This document shows positions 20,840 to 32,767 of a DNA stretch of 64,000 bases, in pieces (positions within the stretch are counted from its first letter, which is position 1; every line of letters begins with the position of its first letter). The notes beneath the pieces were generated by a model that saw nothing but the letters and a program-made list of their open reading frames with translations, was not told the origin of the DNA and did no database searches. Origin of the DNA: Aselliscus stoliczkanus (taxonomy: Eukaryota; Chordata; Mammalia; Chiroptera; Hipposideridae); NCBI GenBank assembly GCA_033961575.1, contig CM066737.1, positions 61,462,771 through 61,526,770 on the forward strand. The letters are read 5' to 3'. Both the position numbers and the translations under genes were made by a program.

Positions 20840-21749
20840 AAATTTTTTCTGTAAAACAGTATGCCAGGTTATGTGGGCAGTAGTCTTATATAGTATATTG
20901 TGTTTCCCTTTTCTCTTGATTTCATCATTTTCTCTTGTGCTTGATTTCATCTTGTGTTGTTTAGTACAGTAACATGTTGTACAGCCTTGTAGCCTAGAAG
21001 CAATAGGTTATGTCATATAGCCTATGTGCGTGGTAGGCTATACCACGTATATTTGTGTAAGTGCATTCTATGATGTTTGCATAAGGATGAAATCATCTAA
21101 TGACACAGTTTTCAGAATGTATCCTCACTGTTTAGTGGCATATAACTATTCAAGTTATCCATGTGCTTGGAATCACAGAATGTTGGAACTGGAAGGGACA
21201 TAAAATACCCTCTCATCCACCCATTCTCCTCATGTTTCATAGGAGAAAAGAAATACTGAAAGGTGAAATGAATTATGAAGAGACACAGAGCTTTAAAGAC
21301 AGCTCAAATTTCTTAACTCTGAATCTAATTATTTTCCCACTATATTGTCTCTCATATCCAAATTTTCTTCTATCTCCCCTGCCTTCACGACCAGTCAACC
21401 TGTCTTACCACTATTATACAGCTTTTATTTCCTTTCCAATTCTAGTCACAAAATATATCCCATGACATAATAACCATAGATCTGTGACCATTCCCAAATT
21501 TGTCTTCTCATTGAAAGTCCCCTTCTGGTCCAAGTCACACTGTAGTCTGCTGCCAGAATAACCTCTTGAAAACATTAATTGTCATTCTACTAGTTAAAAA
21601 ATATTCATGACTACATATTACACATAATTCTTCCTGAAAATGGAGGGTCTCCACAGCTTAAACTTGCTTTGTTACTGATTATAAATACTAGAGAACTGAC
21701 TTAGGTAAAAGTGAAAAATTCTAAATCCTATCTTTCTCATTTCTTCTCT
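20840..21749. other. Mostly unassigned
   Basis: 21165-21330 resembles an ancient repeat ('atgttggaactggaaggga'). The rest has no assignable feature. Frames here have no family signature. Confidence 0.4.
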
Positions 21750-22070
21750 AGGTGATTTCTCTGTTGCAGAGATGTGATCTCTTCATCTGTCTGTGTTTTT
21801 GCTTATTTGTTTCCCTTTGCTTTCAATGCTTTTCTTCATTTTCATTTATTTAATAACTATTTATTCTTCTAGACCCAGTTTTAATTCCAGGTTATTGGAG
21901 AAGACTTTCCTTAGCACCCCAGTCCATGTGAATTACAACTTCCCTCAACTTCCTGGATATATTACTATTAATAATATATTTTACTTTGTATTATTATTCC
22001 TCTTTTTTCATGTATATAATATCTACAAACAGATTTTAGTAAGTTTGTGAGAAGGCTCATAACTTGTTTA
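21750..22070 (+). mobile_element. Probable L2 3' region
   Basis: 'ttggagaagactttccttag' and the following segment resemble the L2 3' portion. Similarity is weak. Confidence 0.4.
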
Positions 22071-23382
22071 TATTTTTATTTCAGTATTTTACAATCAATA
22101 ATGTTTATTGATCATGATAATTATATGTACTTCTTTGTAACTAAAAATAAAATCCCAAAAAGACAACATGACTCCTGCGTTGATTGATTCAATAGCATTT
22201 CCCATAGCCAGATGTAATTTTGTTTTTCTGATGGCTTCTTAGAACTTGATTGTATTAGGTAAATACCAGCTCTGGTTTATTTCCAATTAAGAAATAATTT
22301 TGTTTCCACAGTTTGTTTCCAAAATTATAGTCTTCAAATGGATTTGGATAAAAGGGTTCAACAATAATATTCAGCAAGATTTAAATAAATAAACCAGTTC
22401 TTAGGAGCTTGATTAAATAGCCAAACATCAACACAAGTGACTTTTACTGTTCATTGCAAATCACATTGCATAAAAAGTAAAATGACTGAATAAAATAAAA
22501 TATAGCTTAATGTAAATACGTAATGTGTGTTTCAGATGTATGATATAGAACCAAATGTCTTTAATTTAAAAAATAAAAGAAGAATATCTGCTAAAATTGT
22601 AAATGATGTCTCATACCTTATTTTCTGTTTTAGAAGTGAACTCTATGTTATCGGCTTGTGAGTCAGTAATATTTTTCAACTGCACATTCAAATTTGGAGC
22701 ATATATATCAGAGGGATTCATTGCCAGGTAGCACACATTTTAATTTCATTCCTAGTGTAGACATGCCCTTTGACTTTAGAAAATATCATTTTAAAGCAGC
22801 ACTTATGTTCAGCACAGAGCTTTGCACATTAACATAAAGGTAAACATCTGGGCCAGGATGACAGTGTGCCATCTCTCTCTCCCTGCCACTAGACTCAAGA
22901 TTTATGTCCAGGTTCAAAAGTCATCTGATAGGCCAGTCGTGCCAAGGTATTCCCAATAAAGCAATTGGAAACACAAAGAAAAAAAAAGTAGAAACTTACA
23001 TGATTTTCTGCATAGTATATCTTTGTCATAAGTCACAAAAAATAAAACTGTAATATAAAGTACCTTTTTATTAAATGTCACTTAGCATTCATGATTTCAT
23101 TATTGTGGTTATTTGGAGAGGGTACAAAGTGGCTGATAGTCCAAGAATCAGTATGCATACCCAGAGCAGTACAGTGTGGAAGCTATGGAAAACCTAAGGA
23201 AGGAAGGTAAAAATACAGAAAGCAAATGAATTCACATATAGAAAGCAAGCAACTCTACCACACTGATCTCTCTGGAAGTGTTATTGAAATTCAAATAAAT
23301 TACAGTTTCTACACAGGTAGCCTAAATTTAGTTGTTTACTTTTCTGTTTAACTTTGTGCTTGTATGTGTATGTGTTTCCTTC

Positions 23383-23431
<49 letters not shown>

Positions 23432-23445
23432 TAAAGTAAACAAAA

Positions 23446-23499
<54 letters not shown>

Positions 23500-24079
23500 T
23501 GAATAAAACAAATGCTTGATTTAAGTCTGCAATAATAGGGGGTGAAATGAATCAAGAAAAAGCATTAACATAGCAGCTACAATTTACCATGGCACATTTA
23601 CAAAAAGTTGGATCTTGGGAAAAGTCTTGAGAACTGACTACATTGAATAGGAGTGAAACAAAAGAGAAACACATAATCCCAACTCCGTATAGATTATAAG
23701 AACTAATTTAGCTTTAAGATTCAGGAAATAATTTGCTGTAAGCTTTTGTTCTGTCCCCAACAGGAATACAAAGCAATGTGTGATTAGAAGGATATGGATA
23801 ATTTCTTAACTCTATATATGTATGAGTTTTAAAAGGGTAGTTCAAAACAAAATCTAAGAGTTAATTTATGGATTTTTTTGTCATGTCAAAATATTCAACT
23901 AGATTTACACTTCCATCTTTAATGGAATAAGAATGACCATATTTACCTTCCTGTCTTAACTAAAAATCAAGAAAGAAAATTAAAGAATGGTTTCAGACAT
24001 CTGACAAGAGGCAGAGCAGAATACTTATTTCTGAAAGAAAGGGGAAAAATGAAGTAAGTTTTATAATTTTCTTTCCTAT
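22071..24079. other. Unassigned, with microsatellite cluster
   Basis: About 2 kb with no recognisable gene or repeat apart from simple repeats near 23382-23496. It could be unique sequence. Confidence 0.45.
23382..23496 (+). repeat. (TG)n-(AG)n-(TA)n compound microsatellite
   Basis: TG at 23382-23400, AG at 23400-23429 and TA at 23451-23496, with a short unique spacer. Confidence 0.95.
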
Positions 24080-24959
24080 TTTACTGTCTGGAGAGTTTTA
24101 AGACTGTAGCACAGGATGGGGGTCCCAAGCAGAGCCTGACAGTTTTCTAGAGTTGAGACAAAATTCATCATTCAGAGAAGCCATGGCAGATAGAATTCAT
24201 GAGGCACAGTACCATAGAGGAGAGAGCTACCCCAAAAAAGAAAGTTTTGAAGATCCACAGGTTTCCCATGAGTTTTTGGCTATGTGCTGATCTGCATATG
24301 TATGTCCAGAAACTAGTAAGGTCAGGGGAAAAGAAAAAAAAACAAACAACACTCAAAAGGAGCAAGCAGAAAACAAACAAACAAATAAACAAACAAACAA
24401 ACAGAAAACCTGGAGCTCACAAAAGACTGGCATAGTCACATTCCATTTGACTAGGTTGACAAGACCTTCTAAAATCTGGGGATTCCAACTGAGCCCTCAG
24501 AAAGATATCTGTATCAATAGTGGGGTCAAATTAGCCCTAAGCTGAAAACTCCCTGGATGTGCTTAAAATTTAAAACAACACACAAAAAGACCAAATTGTC
24601 TCCAAATAATTTACCTGAATCCCAGAACAAAGAACAAAATTTATATGAAAGAATTCCAAAATACCTAGCACCAATGATGTAAATTTACAATGTCTGGCAT
24701 CCAATCAAAATTGAGCAGGCTTGCAAAGAAGCAGGAAAATACTATTCTTAATACAAAAACAATCAATGAAAGGATAGAGACCAGATAAGTAAGGCAGATA
24801 AAATGCATAATAGATAAGAACATTAAAATAACTATTATAAATAGAATGCTCATGTTAAAGAAGTTAGAGAAAAACATATGCATAACAAAGGCAGACATGA
24901 AAAATATAAACATGACCCAAATTGAACTTCTGGAGATGAAAAATACAAGATTTGAATTT
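24080..24959 (+). mobile_element. Old L1 5' region and ORF1 start
   Basis: 'atccaatcaaaattgagcag', 'ttgcaaagaagcaggaaaat' and 'aattgaacttctggagatga' mark the 5' part of an old L1. (CAAA)n sits at 24370-24404. Copy B interrupts it at 24976, and it resumes at 28370. Confidence 0.65.
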
Positions 24960-25658
24960 AAAAATACACTTGAAGGACTTCTGGTAAAATGGCAGAATAG
25001 ACAGAGGCTGTGCTAACTACCTTCCAGGATCACACCAAAATTACAAAAAAATTATACAGCATTAAACCCCGGAGGTCCCCGGAACACTAGATAAAGAGAA
25101 CCACTAAATGAAGAACTTAAAGAGGAGGCCACATCGGGTCTGGTAGGACGGGTGGAGACGAGAGAGGGCGAACCCCGTGAGGGAAGCCCCAGCTGTGGGG
25201 AGGCTTCTCCCATTGGGGGAGAGACCCTCCGGCCACACACCAAGCTCACCAGCCCATAGATCCTTTGCCGGGAAGAGGACTTCCAAGACAGCTGGAAGTA
25301 ACTTAGTGAGGACTCTCTTTGCTCAGCTCGGTGAGGCTAAGAGCAGCTAGAGAATCAGTGGGGCCGGCGCACAGGCTTGCTTGCCGGTGAGCACTTACTT
25401 GGTTCCTGGTGGAGGGAGTAGCTGTGTGAGCAGGGCCCAGGATCCTGCGGGGATGGACTGAACTGAGCACCTTTGGTGCAAAGGCTGGAGGTTTTTGGAC
25501 TATTGTTCCTCCTGGCGTAGAGCCTGCATGCGAGTGGTGTAAGGAGGGCGCCATTTTGTCAGGGTTGGGCCTTCCCACAGAGGATCAGGTCCGGGACCTC
25601 ATTGGTCTGGTGGAATTGGCGCAGAAGTGCATGTGTGCGTGTGTGCACATGCAGCCTT

Positions 25659-25935
25659 GGATTCCCTAGCCTCCGCTCGGCTTATACCGCATTGCGAGGG
25701 AAATGCTGGGAGGGTGCCCTCTGGCTCCAACAGGCTGCTCACTGAAACTCGGGAGTGCGTGGCGGCAGCTAGGATCCCCACCCTCTGCACTGCTTATGCT
25801 GCATTGCCAGGGGAATGCCTGTTGTGCTCTCTCTGGCTCCAACAGGCTGCTCACCAAGTCCCAGGAGTGTGCAAGCCGCCCTGGGTCCCGGCTCTCTGCA
25901 CTGCACTTGCAGAGTTGCAAGGCTGGTGATTGGTT
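25659..25935 (+). repeat. Tandem ~112-bp monomers in the L1 5'UTR (copy B)
   Basis: Units start at 25659, 25772 and 25883 and have the same core as copy A ('gcattgc(c/g)agggaaatgc', 'ggctccaacaggctgctcac'). The last unit is truncated and runs into 'ggctggtgattggttgtc'. Two inverted CCAAT boxes follow at about 25927 and 25967. Confidence 0.75.
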
Positions 25936-26098
25936 GTCCGGTTGCTCAGCCTGATCTGCGAGTGGCTGATTGGGACAGGCTGAGACTGGGATTTTTCCTG
26001 GGAGTGTTGGGCCGTGAGCTGTGTGCCTGCATGATCCAGCCAGGGCTCTCCTGGTGATCTATCTAATATATCGAAGCAATCCCAGAGCGACAGCCAGA

Positions 26099-26971
26099 AT
26101 GGGGAAACAAAGAAATATGTAACAAGTAAAAGATCAGAAGAAACCTCTAGAAATGGAACTAAATGAAACAGAGGAATCCAACCTATCAGAGACAGAGTTT
26201 AGAACACTCATGATAAGAACGTTTAATAAACTTAGTGAGGACATAAGGAAGGATAGAGAAATCATAAAAAACAACCAGTTAGAACTAAGGAATACAATAA
26301 CTGAAATGAAGAACACACTCGAAGGAATCACCACTAGAGTAGATGAAGCAGAGGAGCGGATCAGCGATTTGGAAGATAAAATAGCAGAAATCACCCAGTT
26401 GGAACAACAAAAAGACCAAAGACTAAGAAAGAATGAAAATAGTTTAAGAGCCCTATGGGACAAGATGGAGCGCAACCACCTTTGACTGATAAGAATACCA
26501 GAAGGAGAAGAGAAGAAGCAAGGGGTCAAGAATGTATTTAAAAAACTAATATCTGAAAACTTCCCTACCTTGGAGAAGGAAATCAACATACATGCCCAGG
26601 AAGTGCAGAGGGTTCCAAACAAGCTGAACCCAAACAGGTCCACACCAAGACACATCATAGTTAAAATGGCAAAGGTTAAAGACAGAGACAGAATCCTAGA
26701 GGCAGCATGAGAAAGACAGCAGGTTACATACAAAGGAACTCCTGTTAGACTAACAGCTGACTTGTCTACAGAAAGTCTGCAGGCCAGAAGGGAGTGGCAG
26801 GAGATATTCAAAGTGATACAAAATAAAGGCCTACAACCACGATTGCTCTACCCAGCACGGCTATCACTTAAAATTGAAGGAGAAATAAAGAGCTTCTCAG
26901 AAAAGAAGAAGCTTAGGGAATTCATTACCACCAAGCCAGCATTGCAAGAAATGTTAAAAGGGCTATTTTAA
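26099..26971 (+). pseudogene. L1 ORF1 (copy B), full length with three stops
   Basis: ATG at 26099 to stop at 26971 gives 290 codons with no frameshift. Three codons are stops: 26120 (TAA, codon 8), 26483 (TGA, after 'ERNHL') and 26708 (TGA where copy A has an Arg codon). The domain order is coiled coil (about residues 30-125, for example RVDEAEERISDLEDKIAEI), RRM ('TPRHIIVKMAKVKDRDRI') and CTD ('RLTADLSTESLQARREW'). Reading-frame preservation with few substitutions suggests recent inactivation. The family role is RNA-binding trimeric chaperone of the L1 particle. Confidence 0.92.
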
Positions 26972-27026
26972 ATAAAAGAAAGGGGTAAACAAGCTAACCT
27001 AGGAAGACCAGAAATACAAATAACAA

Positions 27027-27610
27027 AATGGCAATACATATGCACCTATCAATATCATTTTAAATGTGAATGGGCTAAATGCTCCAATCAAAAGACAGAG
27101 AGTGGCTGAGTGGATAAGAAAATAGGACTCACATATATGCTGTTTACAGATGGAATAAGATATTTCATGCAAATAGAAATGAGAAAAAAAAGCTGGAGTA
27201 CCAATACTTATTTTGGACAAAATTGACTTTAAAATGACTACGGTAAAAGACAAAGAAGGGCACTATAACCCTAATAAACATCTATGCACCCAACATAGGA
27301 ACTCCTAATTACATACAACAGATTTTGACAGACATAAAGACAGAGATCAACAGTAAGACTATCATAGTAGGGGACTTCAACACCCCGTTGTCACCTGTGG
27401 ACAGACCCGTTAGACAGAAAATCAACACAGAAGGAGGGCCTTAAATGACACTTTAGACCAGCTGGACTTTGTTGATATTTTTAGGGCATTTCACCCTGAA
27501 AAAAGAATATATATTCTTCTCAAGTACACATGGGACATTTTCCAAGATAGACCACCTTAGGCCACAAGACAAGTCTCAGTAAATTTAAGAAGATTGAAGT
27601 CATATCAAGC
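27027..27610 (+). pseudogene. Deleted L1 ORF2 endonuclease remnant (copy B)
   Basis: The start codon region (MAIHMHLSISF) ends in a stop after 11 codons. Remaining pieces match the L1 endonuclease: 'LNVNGLNAPIKRQ' read in another frame, a 'GDFNTPLS'-like core near 27371, and the end of the domain near 27590. The missing segments are the same as in copy A. Confidence 0.75.
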
Positions 27611-27611
27611 A

Positions 27612-28020
27612 GATATAAAGGAAAAACTGATGGTTGCTGGCTGGGAGGGAGTGGGGAAGAGGGAGACGGGGAAGGTTTTGGACAGCATAGGTGGGTGATT
27701 ACAATGTTGCCGCAGGGATATGGGGGCAGTTCTGGGAATGTAATTGATAATGTTGTGAAGAGATTATTATGTTAAGTGAAATAAGTCAGTTGGAGAAAGA
27801 CAAGTACCGTATGATCTCACTTATATGTGGAATCTGAAAAACCAAATGAACGATCAAAGTAAAGAGACTCATAGATATAGAGGAAAAACTGAGGGTGCTG
27901 GTTGGGAGGCGAGTGGGGATAAGGGGGAAGGGGAAGGGATTAGACAGCATAAATAGACAACTACAATATTGCCACAGGGATTTGAAACACAGTTCGGGGA
28001 ATATAATAATGTTGTAAACA
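27612..28020 (+). repeat. Duplicated 3'UTR module (copy B)
   Basis: Module 1 is 27612-27762 and module 2 is 27874-28020. The ORF2 terminal segment 'gttaagtgaaataagtcagt' lies between them. The order and boundaries match copy A. Confidence 0.75.
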
Positions 28021-28369
28021 TTTTGTGGCATGTCAGATAGTCACATGTCTTGTTAGGGAGACCACTCCCTGGATAGAGTAGAGTCTTGATCACTGCACTG
28101 TACACCTGAAGCTGATGTTGTATAGTATTGTATGCCAACTGTAACTGAATATATAGATAGTCACGGGATGTGGAGTATACTGTGGAAGGGAGTCAAAGGA
28201 ATTGTAGTGGATATGTATGATATGGGGGGGAAGAGTGGGGTGGTGAACTGGGGGAGGGGGGTTTTCATTTTGGAGGGTAACACTATTGCATTGTGTTGTA
28301 CACCTGAAACTAAAAAAAAAAAAATATTTTTAAAAAGTTTAAAAAAATAAATAAAAATACACTTGAAGG

Positions 28370-29330
28370 TATGAATAGATTACATGCTGCAAAAAAATTA
28401 GTAAATTGAAGATATTAGCAGTAGAAACTATCAAAACTGAAAAACAAAGAGGTAAAATAACTGCAAGAAAAATGCACAGACCCTCAGAAAGCTGTGGAAC
28501 AACATCAGGTGTGATGAAGGCAAGATCGTCCACTCTCACCATTTCTATTTATGATTTTACTGGAGTTCCTTATAAGCACAATAATGAAAGAAAAAGAAAT
28601 AAACGTCACCCAGGTTGGAAAGGACGATGTTAAACTGTCCTTATCTGCATATGCCATGATCATCTATGTATAAACCTTTAAGGGATCTACAAAAGTGGTT
28701 AGGACCTGAATTAATTTTTTGATGGCCACCAATTAACCCACTATACATAGTTTGGCAGTTTCTTCAAAAATTTAAACATATGCCTACCAAATGTCCCAAC
28801 CATTCCACTCCTAGATATTTTCTGAGACAACACATATTCACATAAAGACCTGCACATGGATGCTCACTCGTAATAGAAAAAATAAATAAATAGAAGGAAA
28901 CAACCCGAATGCTCACAAATATGTCAATAAATAAACCCTTGTGGTATATCCATACTGTGGAATATTACCCCACAGCTAAAGCAACACCATGGAGAAATCT
29001 TAAAATAATTATGCTGAAAACAGAAGTCAAACAAAAAAGGTACATCCTGCATAAAGTTATTTATTTGAAATTTCAGAAAAGGTGAACTTATCTACAATAA
29101 CATAAAGCAGATCAGTGGTGGCCTGTGGATGGGGAAACAAGGAGGGAGAGGATTACAAAGAGACACAGGGAATCTTTTGGATGCGATGTATTTGTACATC
29201 ATCTTGATTGTGGTGATGATTTCATGGATATTTACTTAAGTCTAAACTCATCAAATTGTATAATTTTAATACTTGTAGTTTAACTTATATAATTCAATAA
29301 GGCTGTAAAAAATAAAAATTAAAAGTTCCA
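28370..29330 (+). mobile_element. Old L1, continuation after copy B
   Basis: 28370-28515 continues old ORF1. 28525-28710 is an ORF2 reverse-transcriptase piece, and 28740-29330 is the ORF2 end and 3'UTR ('accattccactcctagatat', 'ggaatattaccccacagcta'). The intermediate L1 sequence is missing, so it is an internally deleted old element. Confidence 0.75.
28525..28710 (+). pseudogene. L1 reverse-transcriptase fragment with lost catalytic motif
   Basis: Phrases 'actctcaccatttctattta', 'ggttggaaaggacgatgtta' and 'agggatctacaaaag' flank the position of the catalytic FADD motif. At 28641-28670 the frame reads L-S-A-Y-A-M-I-I-Y, so both aspartates are gone. It is a broken relic of the L1 reverse transcriptase that primes cDNA synthesis on nicked chromosomal DNA. 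Confidence 0.75.
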
Positions 29331-30490
29331 ATTATACTTCTTGACTTATGTAATTAAACTGCTCTCCCAGGCTATGAACAAAAAGAGATGGTACATGTTG
29401 ATTTGGTCTTGCCATTAAGGAATATATCCTTCTACTTTCCTCTTCTTTCAGAGCCAGTCAGACATCTGTCTCAGTGATTAGACCATTGGCCTCACTGAAT
29501 TTTCTGAGGCCCCATTCTTATTCCTCTCCTGCTGACTTCCCTTCCAACACTGGATATAGATATCATTTCATTCATATCTGCTCTTGTCAAGGCTAAGTTG
29601 AATGGGAAGCTATCAGGTTGGTGAGATTTGAAGGCAGTGTCATTTTCCCCTATCCACAAATATCTTCCCCTTTGAGCTTTATGTTTTCTTCCCCTTTTTC
29701 TCTGAAATTCTCAGCGTTCTAAACATTTGCAGTTAGACAACACAAGTTGGAGCATTTGCTTCCAAAGAAGAATACTGTGAAAATGCTTCTGATGTGCCCA
29801 ACTCTCTCAAGTGAACACATTAGCGCACATTAGTTAATTAGATTAGCTAGCTGTCCTCTTTCAAAGCACAGAGAATTTCCCTTTGAAAGAATGAGGTGTT
29901 GTACCCAGAAGTTTCAGGGAGAGGAAGCACACAAATGACAAGTACAAGTCAGAAGCAGTGATGGGTAGGAGAAGACAGCTTTGGGAATACTGATGGATTA
30001 TTGAAAGGGCTGGGCCTCAAGGTTGTTTGGAAAAGTGTTGTTTTACCAAAGGGAAATGGTGCTCTATTCATAAATTTGCATAGAGCAGCTTTGAAATAAA
30101 ATCTTTTTTTTTTTTTTTTTTTTTGAGAAGGAGAGGGAGCGCAACAAAAATATATAGCAGAAAAAAGAACTAGCTCTGAGTGCCAAGCAGCAGTGAGGGT
30201 GACCCAACATCATCTTATGCCAGTTCTTTTTGCCGTATAATTTGCATGTGGTTTTTGCATACATAGTTTTCTCTTTCAATTTCTGGATTGAGAGAGAGCT
30301 CAGAGAACAAATTACATATGGTATATATCTTTAGAGGAAAAGCTTATATTCTTCTGATTATGCATATACCCTATATATGCATGTTCTTACATTGAAATTT
30401 AATAAATATTTGCAGAATAATTTTTGTATACCTGTGAGCATGAATATTTTTGTGTTAATCAATCCGCATGCAGGTACGAGTATTTGGTTT
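29331..30490. other. No recognised feature (poly-T tract at 30105)
   Basis: No gene or assignable repeat except a T-run at 30105-30124. Confidence 0.45.
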
Positions 30491-30499
30491 GTTTTTACG

Positions 30500-31400
30500 G
30501 TTTTATTGAAATATAATTGACATACAGCATTGTATAACTTTAAGGTATACAGAATAATAATTTAACTTACAAATATTATGAAAAGATTACCACCATAAGT
30601 TTAGTTAACATCCATCATCTAATATAGATACAAAAAAAAAAGAAAAGGAAAACGAAATTATTTTTCCTGTGATACGAACGCTTAGGATGTTATCTCTTAA
30701 CAACTTGGAAATATACCATACAGCAGTGTTAACTCTTAGTCATCGTTTTGTACATTACATCCCTAGTACTTATTTATCTCATAACTGAAAGTTTGTACTT
30801 TTGAATACCTTCATCCAATTCCCCTTTTCCCCCCACCTCTGGTAATAATAAATATGATTTCCTTTTCTCTGAGTTTGTTTTTTTTCCTTTTTCCTTTTTC
30901 TTTTCCCTTCTTCTTTTTTTAGATTCCACATATAAGAGATATCATACAGAGGGCCGGCTGAGTGGCGCGGTGGTTAAGTGCTGGCTTGGGAAGCCAGTGG
31001 CCCCGGTTCGGGTCCCACATATGAGGGCCAGTGACACTGCCCTCAAAAAAAAAAAGGAGATATCATACAGTATTTATTTTTCTGTCTTGTGTCACTCAGC
31101 ATAATGCCCTCCAGGTCCATCCATGTTATTGCAAATGGCAGGATTTCCTTTTTTATGGCCCAATTATATTTTATCTTCCAACTTCTTTAACCATTCATTC
31201 CCTTGATGAACAATTAGATTGTTTTCATATCTTAGCTATTGCAAATAATGATGCTATAAACATGGGGGTGCATCTCTCTCTTCAATAAAGTGTTTTTGTT
31301 TTCTTCACATATATTTCCAATAGAGGAATTGCTGTATCATATGATAGTTTTAAAAAAATTTTTGAGGAACCTCCATACAGTTTTGTATAGTGGCTGAGGT
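30500..31400 (-). mobile_element. Old L1 3' end, antisense
   Basis: The left part 'ttttattgaaatataattga', 'acatacagcattgtataact' and 'agttaacatccatcatctaa' is the complement of an old L1 3'UTR. The right part ('atgttattgcaaatggcagg', 'ttagctattgcaaataatga') is the complement of ORF2's C-terminal end. A SINE interrupts it at 30951. Confidence 0.85.
30951..31055 (+). mobile_element. Short tRNA-derived SINE
   Basis: It starts GGGCCGGCTGAGTGGCGCGG. The target duplication GAGATATCATACAG lies at 30936-30949 and 31057-31070. Confidence 0.94.
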
Positions 31401-32089
31401 ACATGTATTTTTAATGCCATATAAATAAACTGCACTTGGGTCTAAGGATCATGTAGGTAGGATGTTAATGAAAAGGCTTTTCAGCTAAAACTCCACTTGG
31501 GTAATTCAGAGTTTTGACTATCAGGGGCTTTTATTCCCAAAGTACACTTCTCATGGCTTTCATCCTAATTCACTGGCTTTCTTCCAATTCACCTCTTTTT
31601 AGCTTTCTTTGCCAGTACTCCTTCATGCATTCAGTGTCCAAATGTTGCAAAGACTTCAAGGCTCAGTTCTCTACTGATTCTATATTTACACTAGCAATAA
31701 TTTAATCCAGTCTCATTTTTTTAATTTCAGCTATATGCATATGACTAACAAGTTCATATCTCAAACCATGACCATTCTTTTGAACACCAGGCTCATAAAC
31801 TATTGCCCATTTAACATCTCCACACAAATGTTTAACAGACAGCTCAAATAGATAGAACTGCTCGATTCCTCCTCTAAACCTTTTCCTCCTCAAATCTTAC
31901 CTTTATGAATAAAGGTAATTGCTCAGGACAGGAATCCTGAAGTTATTCTTGACTCTCCTCTCCCCTTTTTTCTCATATACATCTAATTCATCTGCAAATT
32001 TTATCTGCAAAGACAGATTTACCACAAAATGAATGCAACTTAACTTTTACTTGCATGAATCCTTTCTAAGCCCTAGGACGGATCCTAAC
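31401..32089. other. No recognised feature
   Basis: Unassigned sequence. Frames at 31514 and 31702 (63 codons each) lack recognisable motifs. Confidence 0.4.
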
Positions 32090-32767
32090 AATGTGATATC
32101 TCCAGGACCTCATCACTACTCATTTCCCCTTCTGCTACCACCCTTTTTTGAAGATACATCATCTCACTTGGATTATTACAGGAGCTTCCTAACTGTTCTT
32201 ATTATTTCCAGCCTTGTCTACCTTATAGTTAGTTGTTTCTACCCACCTTGAGGAGCAATTTTTTAAAACACATGTCTAATCATGTAACTCCTTTGCTCAA
32301 CCTACTCAATGACTTCTCATCTCAATCAAAATATAAATTATAGGCATTACTGTTGTCCATAACAGAGGATGGCAAACTATGGCCTGCAGCCTGGTCTTGC
32401 ATGGCCCACAAATTCAGGATGTTTAGTTCTTTTTTTTTTACTTTTTTAAAGGGTTGAAAACAAAACCAGAAGAACAATATTTTGTAATATGTCAAAATTC
32501 AAATGAAATTCAAACTTTGATGTTCATAAATAAAGTTTATTGGGAAACTCTCATTCATTTATATACTATCTAAGGTTTTTGTACTACAATGGCAGTATTC
32601 AGTAATTACAATGAAAACCACATGTAATACTCTCATTGCTTTCATGATCCCACTCACTGTATTACAAATCACAGTGATGCAGTTATAACTCAAGTGTATT
32701 TCATGTGCCACACGTACCACCATATATACATTTCATTTATTCTTTATTACCAGTGAATGTCCAGAAT

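Larger units (their letters stand above)
24976..28352 (+). mobile_element. Half-L1-like deleted LINE-1, copy B, with intact TSD
   Basis: Flanked by a perfect 17-bp repeat AAAAATACACTTGAAGG at 24960-24976 and 28353-28369, with an A-rich tail just before the second copy. It is therefore one retrotransposition event running from L1 5' end to 3' end. Inside are a 5'UTR with monomers, ORF1 (26099-26971), a reduced endonuclease remnant (27027-27610), a duplicated 3'UTR module (27612-27762 and 27874-28020) and the L1 tail. The endonuclease deletions, the junction at 27611 and the module duplication match copy A at 3390-4395. Reverse transcriptase is absent. Confidence 0.93.

Noticed and set aside
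24199..24435. 78-codon frame with basic C-terminus
   Set aside because: Runs into a (CAAA)n tract within old L1 5' sequence; no motif.
26134..26811. 225-codon minus-strand open frame, the longest in the window
   Set aside because: It is the antisense shadow of L1 ORF1 copy B; the same shadow recurs at 2848-3174. Composition and motifs belong to the plus-strand ORF1.
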